64,000 nt of DNA, taken from positions 65,613,291 through 65,677,290 of the forward strand of contig NC_092091.1 in assembly GCF_045679555.1 (NCBI RefSeq), written 5' to 3'. A model generated the notes under the pieces. It saw nothing but the letters and a program-made list of their open reading frames with translations. It had not been told where the DNA came from and did not search any database. This document shows positions 24,714-36,548 of the stretch, piece by piece (positions within the stretch are counted from its first letter, which is position 1; the number at the start of each line of letters is the position of its first letter). This stretch comes from Salvelinus alpinus (lineage: Eukaryota; Chordata; Actinopteri; Salmoniformes; Salmonidae). A program made the position numbers and the translations under genes.

Positions 24714-27224
24714 CTCCCCGCTGAGAGGAAGAAAGAGAGAGAAAGTGGAGAGTGGATGAAAAAAGATGTAATCGTTCATTGTCCCACGCCTTCCTTTGAC
24801 AAACAGCTTAATCTTCTTATACAAGTAGAGTTAACTTCCAAAGGCTTTGATCCTTCTTCCCCTTCCTCCCCTTCCCTTTCCCAAAGTTGTCTGTTCTAAA
24901 TGTGATGGTGCTTCTCTCCTGAGTCTCTGACACCGCTCGCTGGCCTGTATGAAGAGGTCATCTGGGGATACAACACCTAGACAGGCTTGAAGACAATCTG
25001 CCTCTACCGATCTTACTTTCAAACGCCACACGCTCAAAGAGAGTAGACGTGTATATTCCCTGGGCATGGGGACCGACTGAGATCGAAGTGAGCAGTTAGA
25101 AAAGGTCTGAGGCCGTCTGTGATGACATCACAGAGGCGCATCGCTTAGTAGTCGACTTACACTAGCCTCCGATAATGCTTTTCAACCTCACATACAGTAT
25201 TTCATATTTATTTCACCCGTATTTCACATATATTTCACACGTTTCAAATATATTTATCTATGACGTGCATTTCGGATGTGATATTCCAATATCGCGGTGA
25301 AAAGACATGACTGTGCTGTGTGACACGTCTGTACTCTTCTTTAAACATGCAGTGCACGGGCCAGAGCCTTTACAAATCGCTGGAGATCAGATTAATACCT
25401 TTTAGAGCAACTGCATGTGATTGAATTGCTTCTGAATTTGATTAGGAAGGAATGTCAGGGTACCTTTCACCTCAACCTTGAACCTGGGGCGGATCGTAAA
25501 TCAATTGACAAGCTCTGTGTTCAAGCTGGCTTTACTGAGCATCGCGAACAGCAACCTCAAAGCCGGATGGATGTTGTCAAACGGTAAATTCATATGGAGA
25601 TGTTGTATACAGTGCATTCGGAAAGTATTCAGACCCCGTGGGCAGCTCGTAAAGGGGCCCATCGTTACGAGGGAACACGGCTAGCAAGGAAGCCCGAGAG
25701 GCAGCCCCCAAAACATTTTTTGGGGGGCACACGGGGAGATTGGCGGAGTCGGGTTATAGACCTAAGCCAACTCCCCGTGCTTACTGTGGCGAGCGTCGTA
25801 CTGGTCAGGCACCGTGGAGGCGCACTGGAGGTCGCGATGGAGCGCACGTGGTCTCCAGTGCGCGTTCACAGCCCGGTGCGCTACCTTCCAGCTCCCCGAA
25901 TCGACCGGGCTAAAGTGGGCATCCAGCCAGGTCGGAGGGTGCCGGCTCAGCGCATCTGGCCGCCAGTACGTCTCTACGGCCCAGGATATCCTGCACCGGC
26001 TCTGCGCACTGTGCCAGCGCCCCGCATGTGCAGGGCATTGATAACCATCCAGCCAGGATGGTTTGTGCAGGCTCTACGCTCGAGACCTCCAGTGCGCCTC
26101 CACGGCCCAGAGTATCCGGTGCCTCCGCCAAGAACCAAGCCTCCAGTATGTCTCCCCAGCCTGGTGAGTCCTGTGCCTGCTGCCAGAACCAGGCCTCCTG
26201 TATGTCTCCCCAGCCTGGTGAGCCCTGTGGCAGCTCCACGTACCAGACTGCCCATACGTCTCCTCACTCCAGTGATGATCCATGGCAAGAAGCCTCCAGT
26301 GATGATCCATGGCACGAAGCCTCCAGTGATGATCCATGGCACGAAGCCTCCAGTGATGATCCATGGCACGAAGCCTCCAGTGATGATCCATGGCAAGAAG
26401 CCTCCAGTGATGATCCATGGCACGAAGCCTCCAGTGATGATCCATGGCAAGAAGCCTCCAGTGATGATCCATGGCAAGAAGCCTCCAGTGATGATCCATG
26501 GCATGAAGCCTCCAGTGATGATCCTTGGCACGAAGCCTCCTGTGATGATCCATGGCAAGAAGCCTCCAGTGATGATCCATGGCACGAAGCCTCCAGTGAT
26601 GATCCATGGCAAGAAGCCTCCAGCGACGGTGCCCAGTCCGGGGCCCGCAGCGAGGGTGCCCAGTCCGGGGCCCGTAGCGAGGGTGCCCAGTCCGGGGCCC
26701 GCAACGTGGGTCCCCAGTCCGGGGCCCGCAACGAGGGTGCCCAGTCCGGGGCCCGCAACGAGAGTCCCCAGTCCGAGGCCCGCAACGAGAGTCCCCATTC
26801 CGGGGTCGGCGATGAGGGTCCCCGCACCAGAGGCGCCACCAAAGTGGGATGAGCCAGAGGTGGAGCGGGGTCTACGTCCCGCACCAGAGCCGCCACCGCA
26901 GATAGATGCCCACCCAGACCCTCCCCTATAAGTTCAGGTTTTGCGGCCGCAGTCCGCACATTTGGGGGGGGGGGTACTGTCACGCCCTGACCTTAGAGAG
27001 ACTTTTTTATGTCTCTTTTTGGTTTGGTCAGGGTGTGATTTGGGTGGGCATTCTATGTCCTTTACTTCTATGATTTTGTGTTTCTATGTTTTGGCCGGGT
27101 ATGGTTCTCAATCAGGGACAGCTGTCTATCGTTGTCTCTGATTGGGAACCATACTTAGGTAGCCCTTTTTCCCTCCTTTCAAGGTGGGTAGTTAACTTTG
27201 TTTGTGGCACTAATGCCCTGTAAA
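24714..27224 (+). repeat. macrosatellite unit 2
   Basis: Same parts as unit 1: Tc1 stub at about 27608 is absent here, as the stub of this unit lies at 25608-25636; G run of 11 at 26964-26974; LTR start at 26978, cut at 27221. The open frame at 25594-26931 is 445 codons. It has GATTAGGAAGG near 25441 where units 1 and 3-5 have GATTAAGAAGG. Confidence 0.95.
26269..26619 (+). repeat. 27-bp minisatellite in unit 2 (13 copies)
   Basis: Variant order identical to unit 1 (K T T T K T K K M t K T K), indicating very recent duplication or gene conversion between units 1 and 2. Confidence 0.95.
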
Positions 27225-30005
27225 CTCCCCGCTGAGAGGAAGAAAGAGAGAGAAAGTGGAGAGTGGATGAAAAAAGATGTAATCGTTCATTGTCCCACGC
27301 CTTCCTTTGACAAACAGCTTAATCTTCTTATACAAGTAGAGTTAACTTCCAAAGGCTTTGATCCTTCTTCCCCTTCCTCCCCTTCCCTTTCCCAAAGTTG
27401 TCTGTTCTAAATGTGATGGTGCTTCTCTCCTGAGTCTCTGACACCGCTCGCTGGCCTGTATGAAGAGGTCATCTGGGGATACAACACCTAGACAGGCTTG
27501 AAGACAATCTGCCTCTACCGATCTTACTTTCAAACGCCACACGCTCAAAGAGAGTAGACGTGTATATTCCCTGGGCATGGGGACCGACTGAGATCGAAGT
27601 GAGCAGTTAGAAAAGGTCTGAGGCCGTCTGTGATGACATCACAGAGGCGCATCGCTTAGTAGTCGACTTACACTAGCCTCCGATAATGCTTTTCAACCTC
27701 ACATACAGTATTTCATATTTATTTCACCCGTATTTCACATATATTTCACACGTTTCAAATATATTTATCTATGACGTGCATTTCGGATGTGATATTCCAA
27801 TATCGCGGTGAAAAGACATGACTGTGCTGTGTGACACGTCTGTACTCTTCTTTAAACATGCAGTGCACGGGCCAGAGCCTTTACAAATCGCTGGAGATCA
27901 GATTAATACCTTTTAGAGCAACTGCATGTGATTGAATTGCTTCTGAATTTGATTAAGAAGGAATGTCAGGGTACCTTTCACCTCAACCTTGAACCTGGGG
28001 CGGATCGTAAATCAATTGACAAGCTCTGTGTTCAAGCTGGCTTTACTGAGCATCGCGAACAGCAACCTCAAAGCCGGATGGATGTTGTCAAACGGTAAAT
28101 TCATATGGAGATGTTGTATACAGTGCATTCGGAAAGTATTCAGACCCCGTGGGCAGCTCGTAAAGGGGCCCATCGTTACGAGGGAACACGGCTAGCAAGG
28201 AAGCCCGAGAGGCAGCCCCCAAAACATTTTTTGGGGGGCACACGGGGAGATTGGCGGAGTCGGGTTATAGACCTAAGCCAACTCCCCGTGCTTACTGTGG
28301 CGAGCGTCGTACTGGTCAGGCACCGTGGAGGCGCACTGGAGGTCGCGATGGAGCGCACGTGGTCTCCAGTGCGCGTTCACAGCCCGGTGCGCTACCTTCC
28401 AGCTCCCCGAATCGACCGGGCTAAAGTGGGCATCCAGCCAGGTCGGAGGGTGCCGGCTCAGCGCATCTGGCCGCCAGTACGTCTCTACGGCCCAGGATAT
28501 CCTGCACCGGCTCTGCGCACTGTGCCAGCGCCCCGCATGTGCAGGGCATTGATAACCATCCAGCCAGGATGGTTTGTGCAGGCTCTACGCTCGAGACCTC
28601 CAGTGCGCCTCCACGGCCCAGAGTATCCGGTGCCTCCGCCAAGAACCAAGCCTCCAGTATGTCTCCCCAGCCTGGTGAGTCCTGTGCCTGCTGCCAGAAC
28701 CAGGCCTCCTGTATGTCTCCCCAGCCTGGTGAGCCCTGTGGCAGCTCCACGTACCAGACTGCCCATACGTCTCCTCACTCCAGTGATGATCCATGGCAAG
28801 AAGCCTCCAGTGATGATCCATGGCACGAAGCCTCCAGTGATGATCCATGGCACGAAGCCTCCAGTGATGATCCATGGCACGAAGCCTCCAGTGATGATCC
28901 ATGGCAAGAAGCCTCCAGTGATGATCCATGGCACGAAGCCTCCAGTGATGATCCATGGCATGAAGCCTCCAGTGATGATCCATGGCACGAAGCCTCCAGT
29001 GATGATCCATGGCAAGAAGCCTCCAGTGATGATCCATGGCAAGAAGCCTCCAGTGATGATCCATGGCAAGAAGCCTCCAGTGATGATCCATGGCATGAAG
29101 CCTCCAGTGATGATCCATGGCACGAAGCCTCCAGTGATGATCCATGGCAAGAAGCCTCCAGTGATGATCCATGGCACGAAGCCTCCAGTGATGATCCATG
29201 GCAAGAAGCCTCCAGTGATGATCCATGGCAAGAAGCCTCCAGTGATGATCCATGGCATGAAGCCTCCAGTGATGATCCATGGCATGAAGCCTCCAGTGAT
29301 GATCCTTGGCACGAAGCCTCCTGTGATGATCCATGGCAAGAAGCCTCCAGTGATGATCCATGGCACGAAGCCTCCAGTGATGATCCATGGCAAGAAGCCT
29401 CCAGCGACGGTGCCCAGTCCGGGGCCCGCAGCGAGGGTGCCCAGTCCGGGGCCCGTAGCGAGGGTGCCCAGTCCGGGGCCCGCAACGTGGGTCCCCAGTC
29501 CGGGGCCCGCAACGAGGGTGCCCAGTCCGGGGCCCGCAACGAGAGTCCCCAGTCCGAGGCCCGCAACGAGAGTCCCCATTCCGGGGTCGGCGATGAGGGT
29601 CCCCGCACCAGAGGCGCCACCAAAGTGGGATGAGCCAGAGGTGGAGCGGGGTCTACGTCCCGCACCAGAGCCGCCACCGCAGATAGATGCCCACCCAGAC
29701 CCTCCCCTATAAGTTCAGGTTTTGCGGCCGCAGTCCGCACATTTGGGGGGGGGGGTACTGTCACGCCCTGACCTTAGAGAGACTTTTTTATGTCTCTTTT
29801 TGGTTTGGTCAGGGTGTGATTTGGGTGGGCATTCTATGTCCTTTACTTCTATGATTTTGTGTTTCTATGTTTTGGCCGGGTATGGTTCTCAATCAGGGAC
29901 AGCTGTCTATCGTTGTCTCTGATTGGGAACCATACTTAGGTAGCCCTTTTTCCCTCCTTTCAAGGTGGGTAGTTAACTTTGTTTGTGGCACTAATGCCCT
30001 GTAAA
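27225..30005 (+). repeat. macrosatellite unit 3 (longest)
   Basis: 270 bp longer than unit 2, entirely from ten extra 27-bp repeats. Open frame 28105-29712, 535 codons. G run of 11; LTR start at 29759, cut at 30002. Confidence 0.95.
28780..29400 (+). repeat. 27-bp minisatellite in unit 3 (23 copies)
   Basis: Variant order K T T T K T M T K K K M T K T K K M M t K T K. Both ends match the other units and the extra copies are internal. Confidence 0.95.
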
Positions 30006-32679
30006 CTCCCCGCTGAGAGGAAGAAAGAGAGAGAAAGTGGAGAGTGGATGAAAAAAGATGTAATCGTTCATTGTCCCACGCCTTCCTTTGACAAACAGCT
30101 TAATCTTCTTATACAAGTAGAGTTAACTTCCAAAGGCTTTGATCCTTCTTCCCCTTCCTCCCCTTCCCTTTCCCAAAGTTGTCTGTTCTAAATGTGATGG
30201 TGCTTCTCTCCTGAGTCTCTGACACCGCTCGCTGGCCTGTATGAAGAGGTCATCTGGGGATACAACACCTAGACAGGCTTGAAGACAATCTGCCTCTACC
30301 GATCTTACTTTCAAACGCCACACGCTCAAAGAGAGTAGACGTGTATATTCCCTGGGCATGGGGACCGACTGAGATCGAAGTGAGCAGTTAGAAAAGGTCT
30401 GAGGCCGTCTGTGATGACATCACAGAGGCGCATCGCTTAGTAGTCGACTTACACTAGCCTCCGATAATGCTTTTCAACCTCACATACAGTATTTCATATT
30501 TATTTCACCCGTATTTCACATATATTTCACACGTTTCAAATATATTTATCTATGACGTGCATTTCGGATGTGATATTCCAATATCGCGGTGAAAAGACAT
30601 GACTGTGCTGTGTGACACGTCTGTACTCTTCTTTAAACATGCAGTGCACGGGCCAGAGCCTTTACAAATCGCTGGAGATCAGATTAATACCTTTTAGAGC
30701 AACTGCATGTGATTGAATTGCTTCTGAATTTGATTAAGAAGGAATGTCAGGGTACCTTTCACCTCAACCTTGAACCTGGGGCGGATCGTAAATCAATTGA
30801 CAAGCTCTGTGTTCAAGCTGGCTTTACTGAGCATCGCGAACAGCAACCTCAAAGCCGGATGGATGTTGTCAAACGGTAAATTCATATGGAGATGTTGTAT
30901 ACAGTGCATTCGGAAAGTATTCAGACCCCGTGGGCAGCTCGTAAAGGGGCCCATCGTTACGAGGGAACACGGCTAGCAAGGAAGCCCGAGAGGCAGCCCC
31001 CAAAACATTTTTTGGGGGGCACACGGGGAGATTGGCGGAGTCGGGTTATAGACCTAAGCCAACTCCCCGTGCTTACTGTGGCGAGCGTCGTACTGGTCAG
31101 GCACCGTGGAGGCGCACTGGAGGTCGCGATGGAGCGCACGTGGTCTCCAGTGCGCGTTCACAGCCCGGTGCGCTACCTTCCAGCTCCCCGAATCGACCGG
31201 GCTAAAGTGGGCATCCAGCCAGGTCGGAGGGTGCCGGCTCAGCGCATCTGACCGCCAGTACGTCTCTACGGCCCAGGATATCCTGCACCGGCTCTGCGCA
31301 CTGTGCCAGCGCCCCGCATGTGCAGGGCATTGATAACCATCCAGCCAGGATGGTTTGTGCAGGCTCTACGCTCGAGACCTCCAGTGCGCCTCCACGGCCC
31401 AGAGTATCCGGTGCCTCCGCCAAGAACCAAGCCTCCAGTATGTCTCCCCAGCCTGGTGAGTCCTGTGCCTGCTGCCAGAACCAGGCCTCCTGTATGTCTC
31501 CCCAGCCTGGTGAGCCCTGTGGCAGCTCCACGTACCAGACTGCCCATACGTCTCCTCACTCCAGTGATGATCCATGGCAAGAAGCCTCCAGTGATGATCC
31601 ATGGCACGAAGCCTCCAGTGATGATCCATGGCACGAAGCCTCCAGTGATGATCCATGGCACGAAGCCTCCAGTGATGATCCATGGCAAGAAGCCTCCAGT
31701 GATGATCCATGGCACGAAGCCTCCAGTGATGATCCATGGCAAGAAGCCTCCAGTGATGATCCATGGCATGAAGCCTCCAGTGATGATCCATGGCACGAAG
31801 CCTCCAGTGATGATCCATGGCAAGAAGCCTCCAGTGATGATCCATGGCACGAAGCCTCCAGTGATGATCCATGGCAAGAAGCCTCCAGTGATGATCCATG
31901 GCAAGAAGCCTCCAGTGATGATCCATGGCATGAAGCCTCCAGTGATGATCCATGGCATGAAGCCTCCAGTGATGATCCTTGGCACGAAGCCTCCTGTGAT
32001 GATCCATGGCAAGAAGCCTCCAGTGATGATCCATGGCACGAAGCCTCCAGTGATGATCCATGGCAAGAAGCCTCCAGCGACGGTGCCCAGTCCGGGGCCC
32101 GCAGCGAGGGTGCCCAGTCCGGGGCCCGTAGCGAGGGTGCCCAGTCCGGGGCCCGCAACGTGGGTCCCCAGTCCGGGGCCCGCAACGAGGGTGCCCAGTC
32201 CGGGGCCCGCAACGAGAGTCCCCAGTCCGAGGCCCGCAACGAGAGTCCCCATTCCGGGGTCGGCGATGAGGGTCCCCGCACCAGAGGCGCCACCAAAGTG
32301 GGATGAGCCAGAGGTGGAGCGGGGTCTACGTCCCGCACCAGAGCCGCCACCGCAGATAGATGCCCACCCAGACCCTCCCCTATAAGTTCAGGTTTTGCGG
32401 CCGCAGTCCGCACATTTGGGGGGGGGGGGTACTGTCACGCCCTGACCTTAGAGAGACTTTTTTATGTCTCTTTTTGGTTTGGTCAGGGTATGATTTGGGT
32501 GGGCATTCTATGTCCTTTACTTCTATGATTTTGTGTTTCTATGTTTTGGCCGGGTATGGTTCTCAATCAGGGACAGCTGTCTATCGTTGTCTCTGATTGG
32601 GAACCATACTTAGGTAGCCCTTTTTCCCTCCTTTCAAGGTGGGTAGTTAACTTTGTTTGTGGCACTAATGCCCTGTAAA
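30006..32679 (+). repeat. macrosatellite unit 4 with a nonsense change
   Basis: Six extra 27-bp repeats relative to units 1, 2 and 5. At about 31249-31251 the codon TGG of the other units is TGA, so the frame splits into 30886-31251 and 31303-32385. LTR start at 32433, cut at 32676; within it GGGTATGATTTG replaces GGGTGTGATTTG. Confidence 0.95.
31561..32073 (+). repeat. 27-bp minisatellite in unit 4 (19 copies)
   Basis: Variant order K T T T K T K M T K T K K M M t K T K. The last eight or nine copies equal those of unit 3, so units 3 and 4 are closer to each other than to units 1 and 2. Confidence 0.95.
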
Positions 32680-34234
32680 CTCCCCGCTGAGAGGAAGAAA
32701 GAGAGAGAAAGTGGAGAGTGGATGAAAAAAGATGTAATCGTTCATTGTCCCACGCCTTCCTTTGACAAACAGCTTAATCTTCTTATACAAGTAGAGTTAA
32801 CTTCCAAAGGCTTTGATCCTTCTTCCCCTTCCTCCCCTTCCCTTTCCCAAAGTTGTCTGTTCTAAATGTGATGGTGCTTCTCTCCTGAGTCTCTGACACC
32901 GCTCGCTGGCCTGTATGAAGAGGTCATCTGGGGATACAACACCTAGACAGGCTTGAAGACAATCTGCCTCTACCGATCTTACTTTCAAACGCCACACGCT
33001 CAAAGAGAGTAGACGTGTATATTCCCTGGGCATGGGGACCGACTGAGATCGAAGTGAGCAGTTAGAAAAGGTCTGAGGCCGTCTGTGATGACATCACAGA
33101 GGCGCATCGCTTAGTAGTCGACTTACACTAGCCTCCGATAATGCTTTTCAACCTCACATACAGTATTTCATATTTATTTCACCCGTATTTCACATATATT
33201 TCACACGTTTCAAATATATTTATCTATGACGTGCATTTCGGATGTGATATTCCAATATCGCGGTGAAAAGACATGACTGTGCTGTGTGACACGTCTGTAC
33301 TCTTCTTTAAACATGCAGTGCACGGGCCAGAGCCTTTACAAATCGCTGGAGATCCGATTAATACCTTTTAGAGCAACTGCATGTGATTGAATTGCTTCTG
33401 AATTTGATTAAGAAGGAATGTCAGGGTACCTTTCACCTCAACCTTGAACCTGGGGCGGATCGTAAATCAATTGACAAGCTCTGTGTTCAAGCTGGCTTTA
33501 CTGAGCATCGCGAACAGCAACCTCAAAGCCGGATGGATGTTGTCAAACGGTAAATTCATATGGAGATGTTGTATACAGTGCATTCGGAAAGTATTCAGAC
33601 CCCGTGGGCAGCTCGTAAAGGGGCCCATCGTTACGAGGGAACACGGCTAGCAAGGAAGCCTGAGAGGCAGCCCCCAAAACATTTTTTGGGGGGCACACGG
33701 GGAGATTGGCGGAGTCGGGTTATAGACCTAAGCCAACTCCCCGTGCTTACTGTGGCGAGCGTCGTACTGGTCAGGCACCGTGGAGGCGCACTGGAGGTCG
33801 CGATGGAGCGCACGTGGTCTCCAGTGCGCGTTCACAGCCCGGTGCGCTACCTTCCAGCTCCCCGAATCGACCGGGCTAAAGTGGGCATCCAGCCAGGTCG
33901 GAGGGTGCCGGCTCAGCGCATCTGGCCGCCAGTACGTCTCTACGGCCCAGGATATCCTGCACCGGCTCTGCGCACTGTGCCAGCGCCCCGCATGTGCAGG
34001 GCATTGATAACCATCCAGCCAGGATGGTTTGTGCAGGCTCTACGCTCGAGACCTCCAGTGCGCCTCCACGGCCCAGAGTATCCGGTGCCTCCGCCAAGAA
34101 CCAAGCCTCCAGTATGTCTCCCCAGCCTGGTGAGTCCTGTGCCTGCTGCCAGAACCAGGCCTCCTGTATGTCTCCCCAGCCTGGTGAGCCCTGTGGCAGC
34201 TCCACGTACCAGACTGCCCATACGTCTCCTCACT

Positions 34235-34585
34235 CCAGTGATGATCCATGGCACGAAGCCTCCAGTGATGATCCATGGCACGAAGCCTCCAGTGATGATC
34301 CATGGCACGAAGCCTCCAGTGATGATCCATGGCACGAAGCCTCCAGTGATGATCCATGGCAAGAAGCCTCCAGTGATGATCCATGGCACGAAGCCTCCAG
34401 TGATGATCCATGGCAAGAAGCCTCCAGTGATGATCCATGGCATGAAGCCTCCAGTGATGATCCATGGCATGAAGCCTCCAGTGATGATCCTTGGCACGAA
34501 GCCTCCTGTGATGATCCATGGCAAGAAGCCTCCAGTGATGATCCATGGCACGAAGCCTCCAGTGATGATCCATGGCAAGAAGCCT
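34235..34585 (+). repeat. 27-bp minisatellite in unit 5 (13 copies)
   Basis: Variant order T T T T K T K M M t K T K. The M M t ending links it to units 3 and 4 despite having the same copy number as units 1 and 2. Confidence 0.95.
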
Positions 34586-34929
34586 CCAGCGACGGTGCCC
34601 AGTCCGGGGCCCGCAGCGAGGGTGCCCAGTCCGGGGCCCGTAGCGAGGGTGCCCAGTCCGGGGCCCGCAACGTGGGTCCCCAGTCCGGGGCCCGCAACGA
34701 GGGTGCCCAGTCCGGGGCCCGCAACGAGAGTCCCCAGTCCGAGGCCCGCAACGAGAGTCCCCATTCCGGGGTCGGCGATGAGGGTCCCCGCACCAGAGGC
34801 GCCACCAAAGTGGGATGAGCCAGAGGTGGAGCGGGGTCTACGTCCCGCACCAGAGCCGCCACCGCAGATAGATGCCCACCCAGACCCTCCCCTATAAGTT
34901 CAGGTTTTGCGGCCGCAGTCCGCACATTT

Positions 34930-34942
34930 GGGGGGGGGGGGG
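34930..34942 (+). other. poly-G tract before the LTR (polypurine-tract position)
   Basis: 13 G three bases before the LTR start. LTR retrotransposons prime plus-strand DNA from a purine tract at exactly this position. The five copies carry 13, 11, 11, 12 and 13 G. Confidence 0.7.
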
Positions 34943-34945
34943 TAC

Positions 34946-35303
34946 TGTCACGCCCTGACCTTAGAGAGACTTTTTTATGTCTCTTTTTGGTTTGGTCAGG
35001 GTGTGATTTGGGTGGGCATTCTATGTCCTTTACTTCTATGATTTTGTGTTTCTATGTTTTGGCCGGGTATGGTTCTCAATCAGGGACAGCTGTCTATCGT
35101 TGTCTCTGATTGGGAACCATACTTAGGTAGCCCTTTTTCCCTCCTTTCAAGGTGGGTAGTTAACTTTGTTTGTGGCACTAATGCCCTGTAAGCTTCACGG
35201 TTGTTTCTTTTGTTTGTTGTTTTGTTGGCGACATTTTAAATAAAGAGGAAAATGTACGCTCACCACGCTGCACCTTGGTCTTCTTCCAGCATCGGCCGTG
35301 ACA
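34946..35303 (+). mobile_element. complete 3' LTR (358 bp)
   Basis: Begins TGTCACGCCCTGACC and ends GGCCGTGACA: TG...CA termini with a 7-bp inverted repeat TGTCACG/CGTGACA. A polyadenylation-type AATAAA lies near 35240, within TTTAAATAAAGAGGAAAATG. A conserved hairpin is at 35069-35120. The four upstream copies of this LTR (24467, 26978, 29759, 32433) stop after 244 bp at the array junction. No 5' LTR, gag or pol is present. Confidence 0.88.
35069..35120 (+). other. 52-nt LTR hairpin, conserved in diverged copies
   Basis: ATGGTTCTCAATCAGGGACA pairs with TGTCTCTGATTGGGAACCAT (20-bp stem with G-U pairs) around a 12-nt loop. The same-length hairpin occurs at 5226-5277 and 10308-10359 in much more diverged LTRs, and in every array unit. 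Confidence 0.75.
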
Positions 35304-36327
35304 TCAGTTCCATTCACTCATAGTCAACTCTTTTATTTGCCATTATATAAGTAGAAGCCAAATCTCACATGTTCAGGAAATTCTCCCAACAAAGGGAACT
35401 GTAGTGAGACAGTGGATTGCTTGCTATTTTGGGTTTTAGGCTGGGTTTCTGTATAGCACTTTGTGACATCAGCTGCTTCATAAACCATAGAGCGACATCC
35501 ACTTCTATTACATGAAGTAACGTTCTCCCTCCCTTGGCCTTCCCCCCCTGGTTTCATGGAAAGCATTTCCCCAACCAATGTTAGCCTGAGAGCATTTGAT
35601 TTACCCTCCTCATCACACTGCATTAAAGCCTCCAAGAGCCCTTGTAATGTCACGACATTGCTATTAGCCGCTCCATCTAATTCGTATACTATATCCAGGC
35701 CGTATCCGGGCAGAATGATGATTATGTTGCTTGGGCTAATGTTGGTTTTTTCAGATGTCAGCAGGCAAGGACATTTGTGAACACTCTCTCCTGCTAAAGT
35801 AATGTTCCCATTCCTATTAATTCACTACTAACCTCTTCTAGTCTTAATAACCCTCAGAGGACTGAAGAAGCCTGGGATGTATTCACTAGGAACCAAACGG
35901 GACAACATAGGGAGGAATCTACCTGAATTTGTTCAATAGAAACTCTTGTTTTTGTTGGAGAAAAAAAAGGGGTTGCTACGGTGTCCACTAATGAATACGC
36001 CCCTGCTGATCCACATCCTAGGAATAAATGCATAAGAAATCTCTGATGGAGGAAGTGACCATACAGATGGGAAGCTCCCTGAAGACTAATGGGGAATTCC
36101 AATGCAAAAGAGAGCAATGGAAATCCACTAATCTATTATAGCTGACGGAAAGTCCATAACAATGTATAACATGTCATACATTATTGATCCTAATGAAGCC
36201 ATTCAAAATGTCCCTCATTACCTGCATGCACTGGTTTGTGATAATGAGGATACACGCAACACATTACCAGGCTATATTCTCTAACCTCTGGAGTCTACAA
36301 GGAGAAAGAGGATAGGTCAGTAAAGTA
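35304..36327. other. spacer with a LINE/SINE tail fragment
   Basis: At about 35430-35485, GGCTGGGTTTCTGTATAGCA then CTTTGTGACATCAGCTG resembles the 3' tail of a teleost retroposon. The rest shows no gene. Confidence 0.45.
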
Positions 36328-36548
36328 AGGAGAGCGAGAGAGAGAAAGAGAGAAGAGAATAGAAGAGAAAAAAAGAGAGAGAAAGAGAGAGAAGATAAAA
36401 AAGAAAGAGAGAGAGACAGAGAGCACAGTATCTCTGGCTGACAAACAACAGGTATTGGTTTGTCTCTCTCTCTCTCCCCCTCTCTTTCTTTCTTTTTTTC
36501 TCTCTCTCTGTCTCTATCTCTCTCTCACTCTCTCTCCCTGTGGGCCTC
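36328..36548. repeat. inverted (GA)n / (CT)n tracts
   Basis: A purine-only GA/GAA-rich tract at 36328-36423 is followed, after about 38 bases containing GACAAAC...GTTTGTC, by a CT/CTT-rich pyrimidine tract to 36548. The two can pair as a long imperfect hairpin. Frames over them are low-complexity artefacts. Confidence 0.85.

Larger units (their letters stand above)
22198..35191 (+). repeat. macrosatellite: five direct tandem units of about 2.5-2.8 kb
   Basis: The sequence starting CTCCCCGCTGAGAGG occurs at 22201, 24714, 27225, 30006 and 32680, giving periods of 2513, 2511, 2781 and 2674 bp and a final unit of about 2510 bp. Units differ by only a few substitutions, poly-G length, and number of 27-bp repeats. 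Junctions read CCCTGTAAACTCCCC. Before unit 1 the sequence is CATCCCCAAAAACTCCCC, and after unit 5 it is CCCTGTAAGCTTCAC, so the two ends of the amplified segment share only AA. Confidence 0.97.
32680..35191 (+). repeat. macrosatellite unit 5 running into a full LTR
   Basis: Same parts as unit 1, with 13 copies of the 27-bp repeat in a different variant order. Open frame 33560-34897, 445 codons. It has GATCCGATT near 33350 and CCTGAGAGG near 33658 as private differences. This is the only unit whose LTR continues past the array boundary to a normal CGTGACA end. Confidence 0.95.

Noticed and set aside
23461..34925. Long minus-strand and second-frame ORFs (up to 364 codons) over each macrosatellite unit
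   Set aside because: Shadows of the 27-bp repeat, which lacks stops in five frames; no domains, and mutually overlapping on both strands.
22201..35191. Five tandem copies of a functional gene family
   Set aside because: No recognised domain, a nonsense change in unit 4, and the frame crosses a transposon stub and LTR-element sequence. Gene status would need expression data.
22201..35191. Assembly error duplicating one locus five times
   Set aside because: Units differ in private substitutions, poly-G lengths and 27-bp variant order, which simple assembly duplication would not create. Exact copy number still needs long reads.
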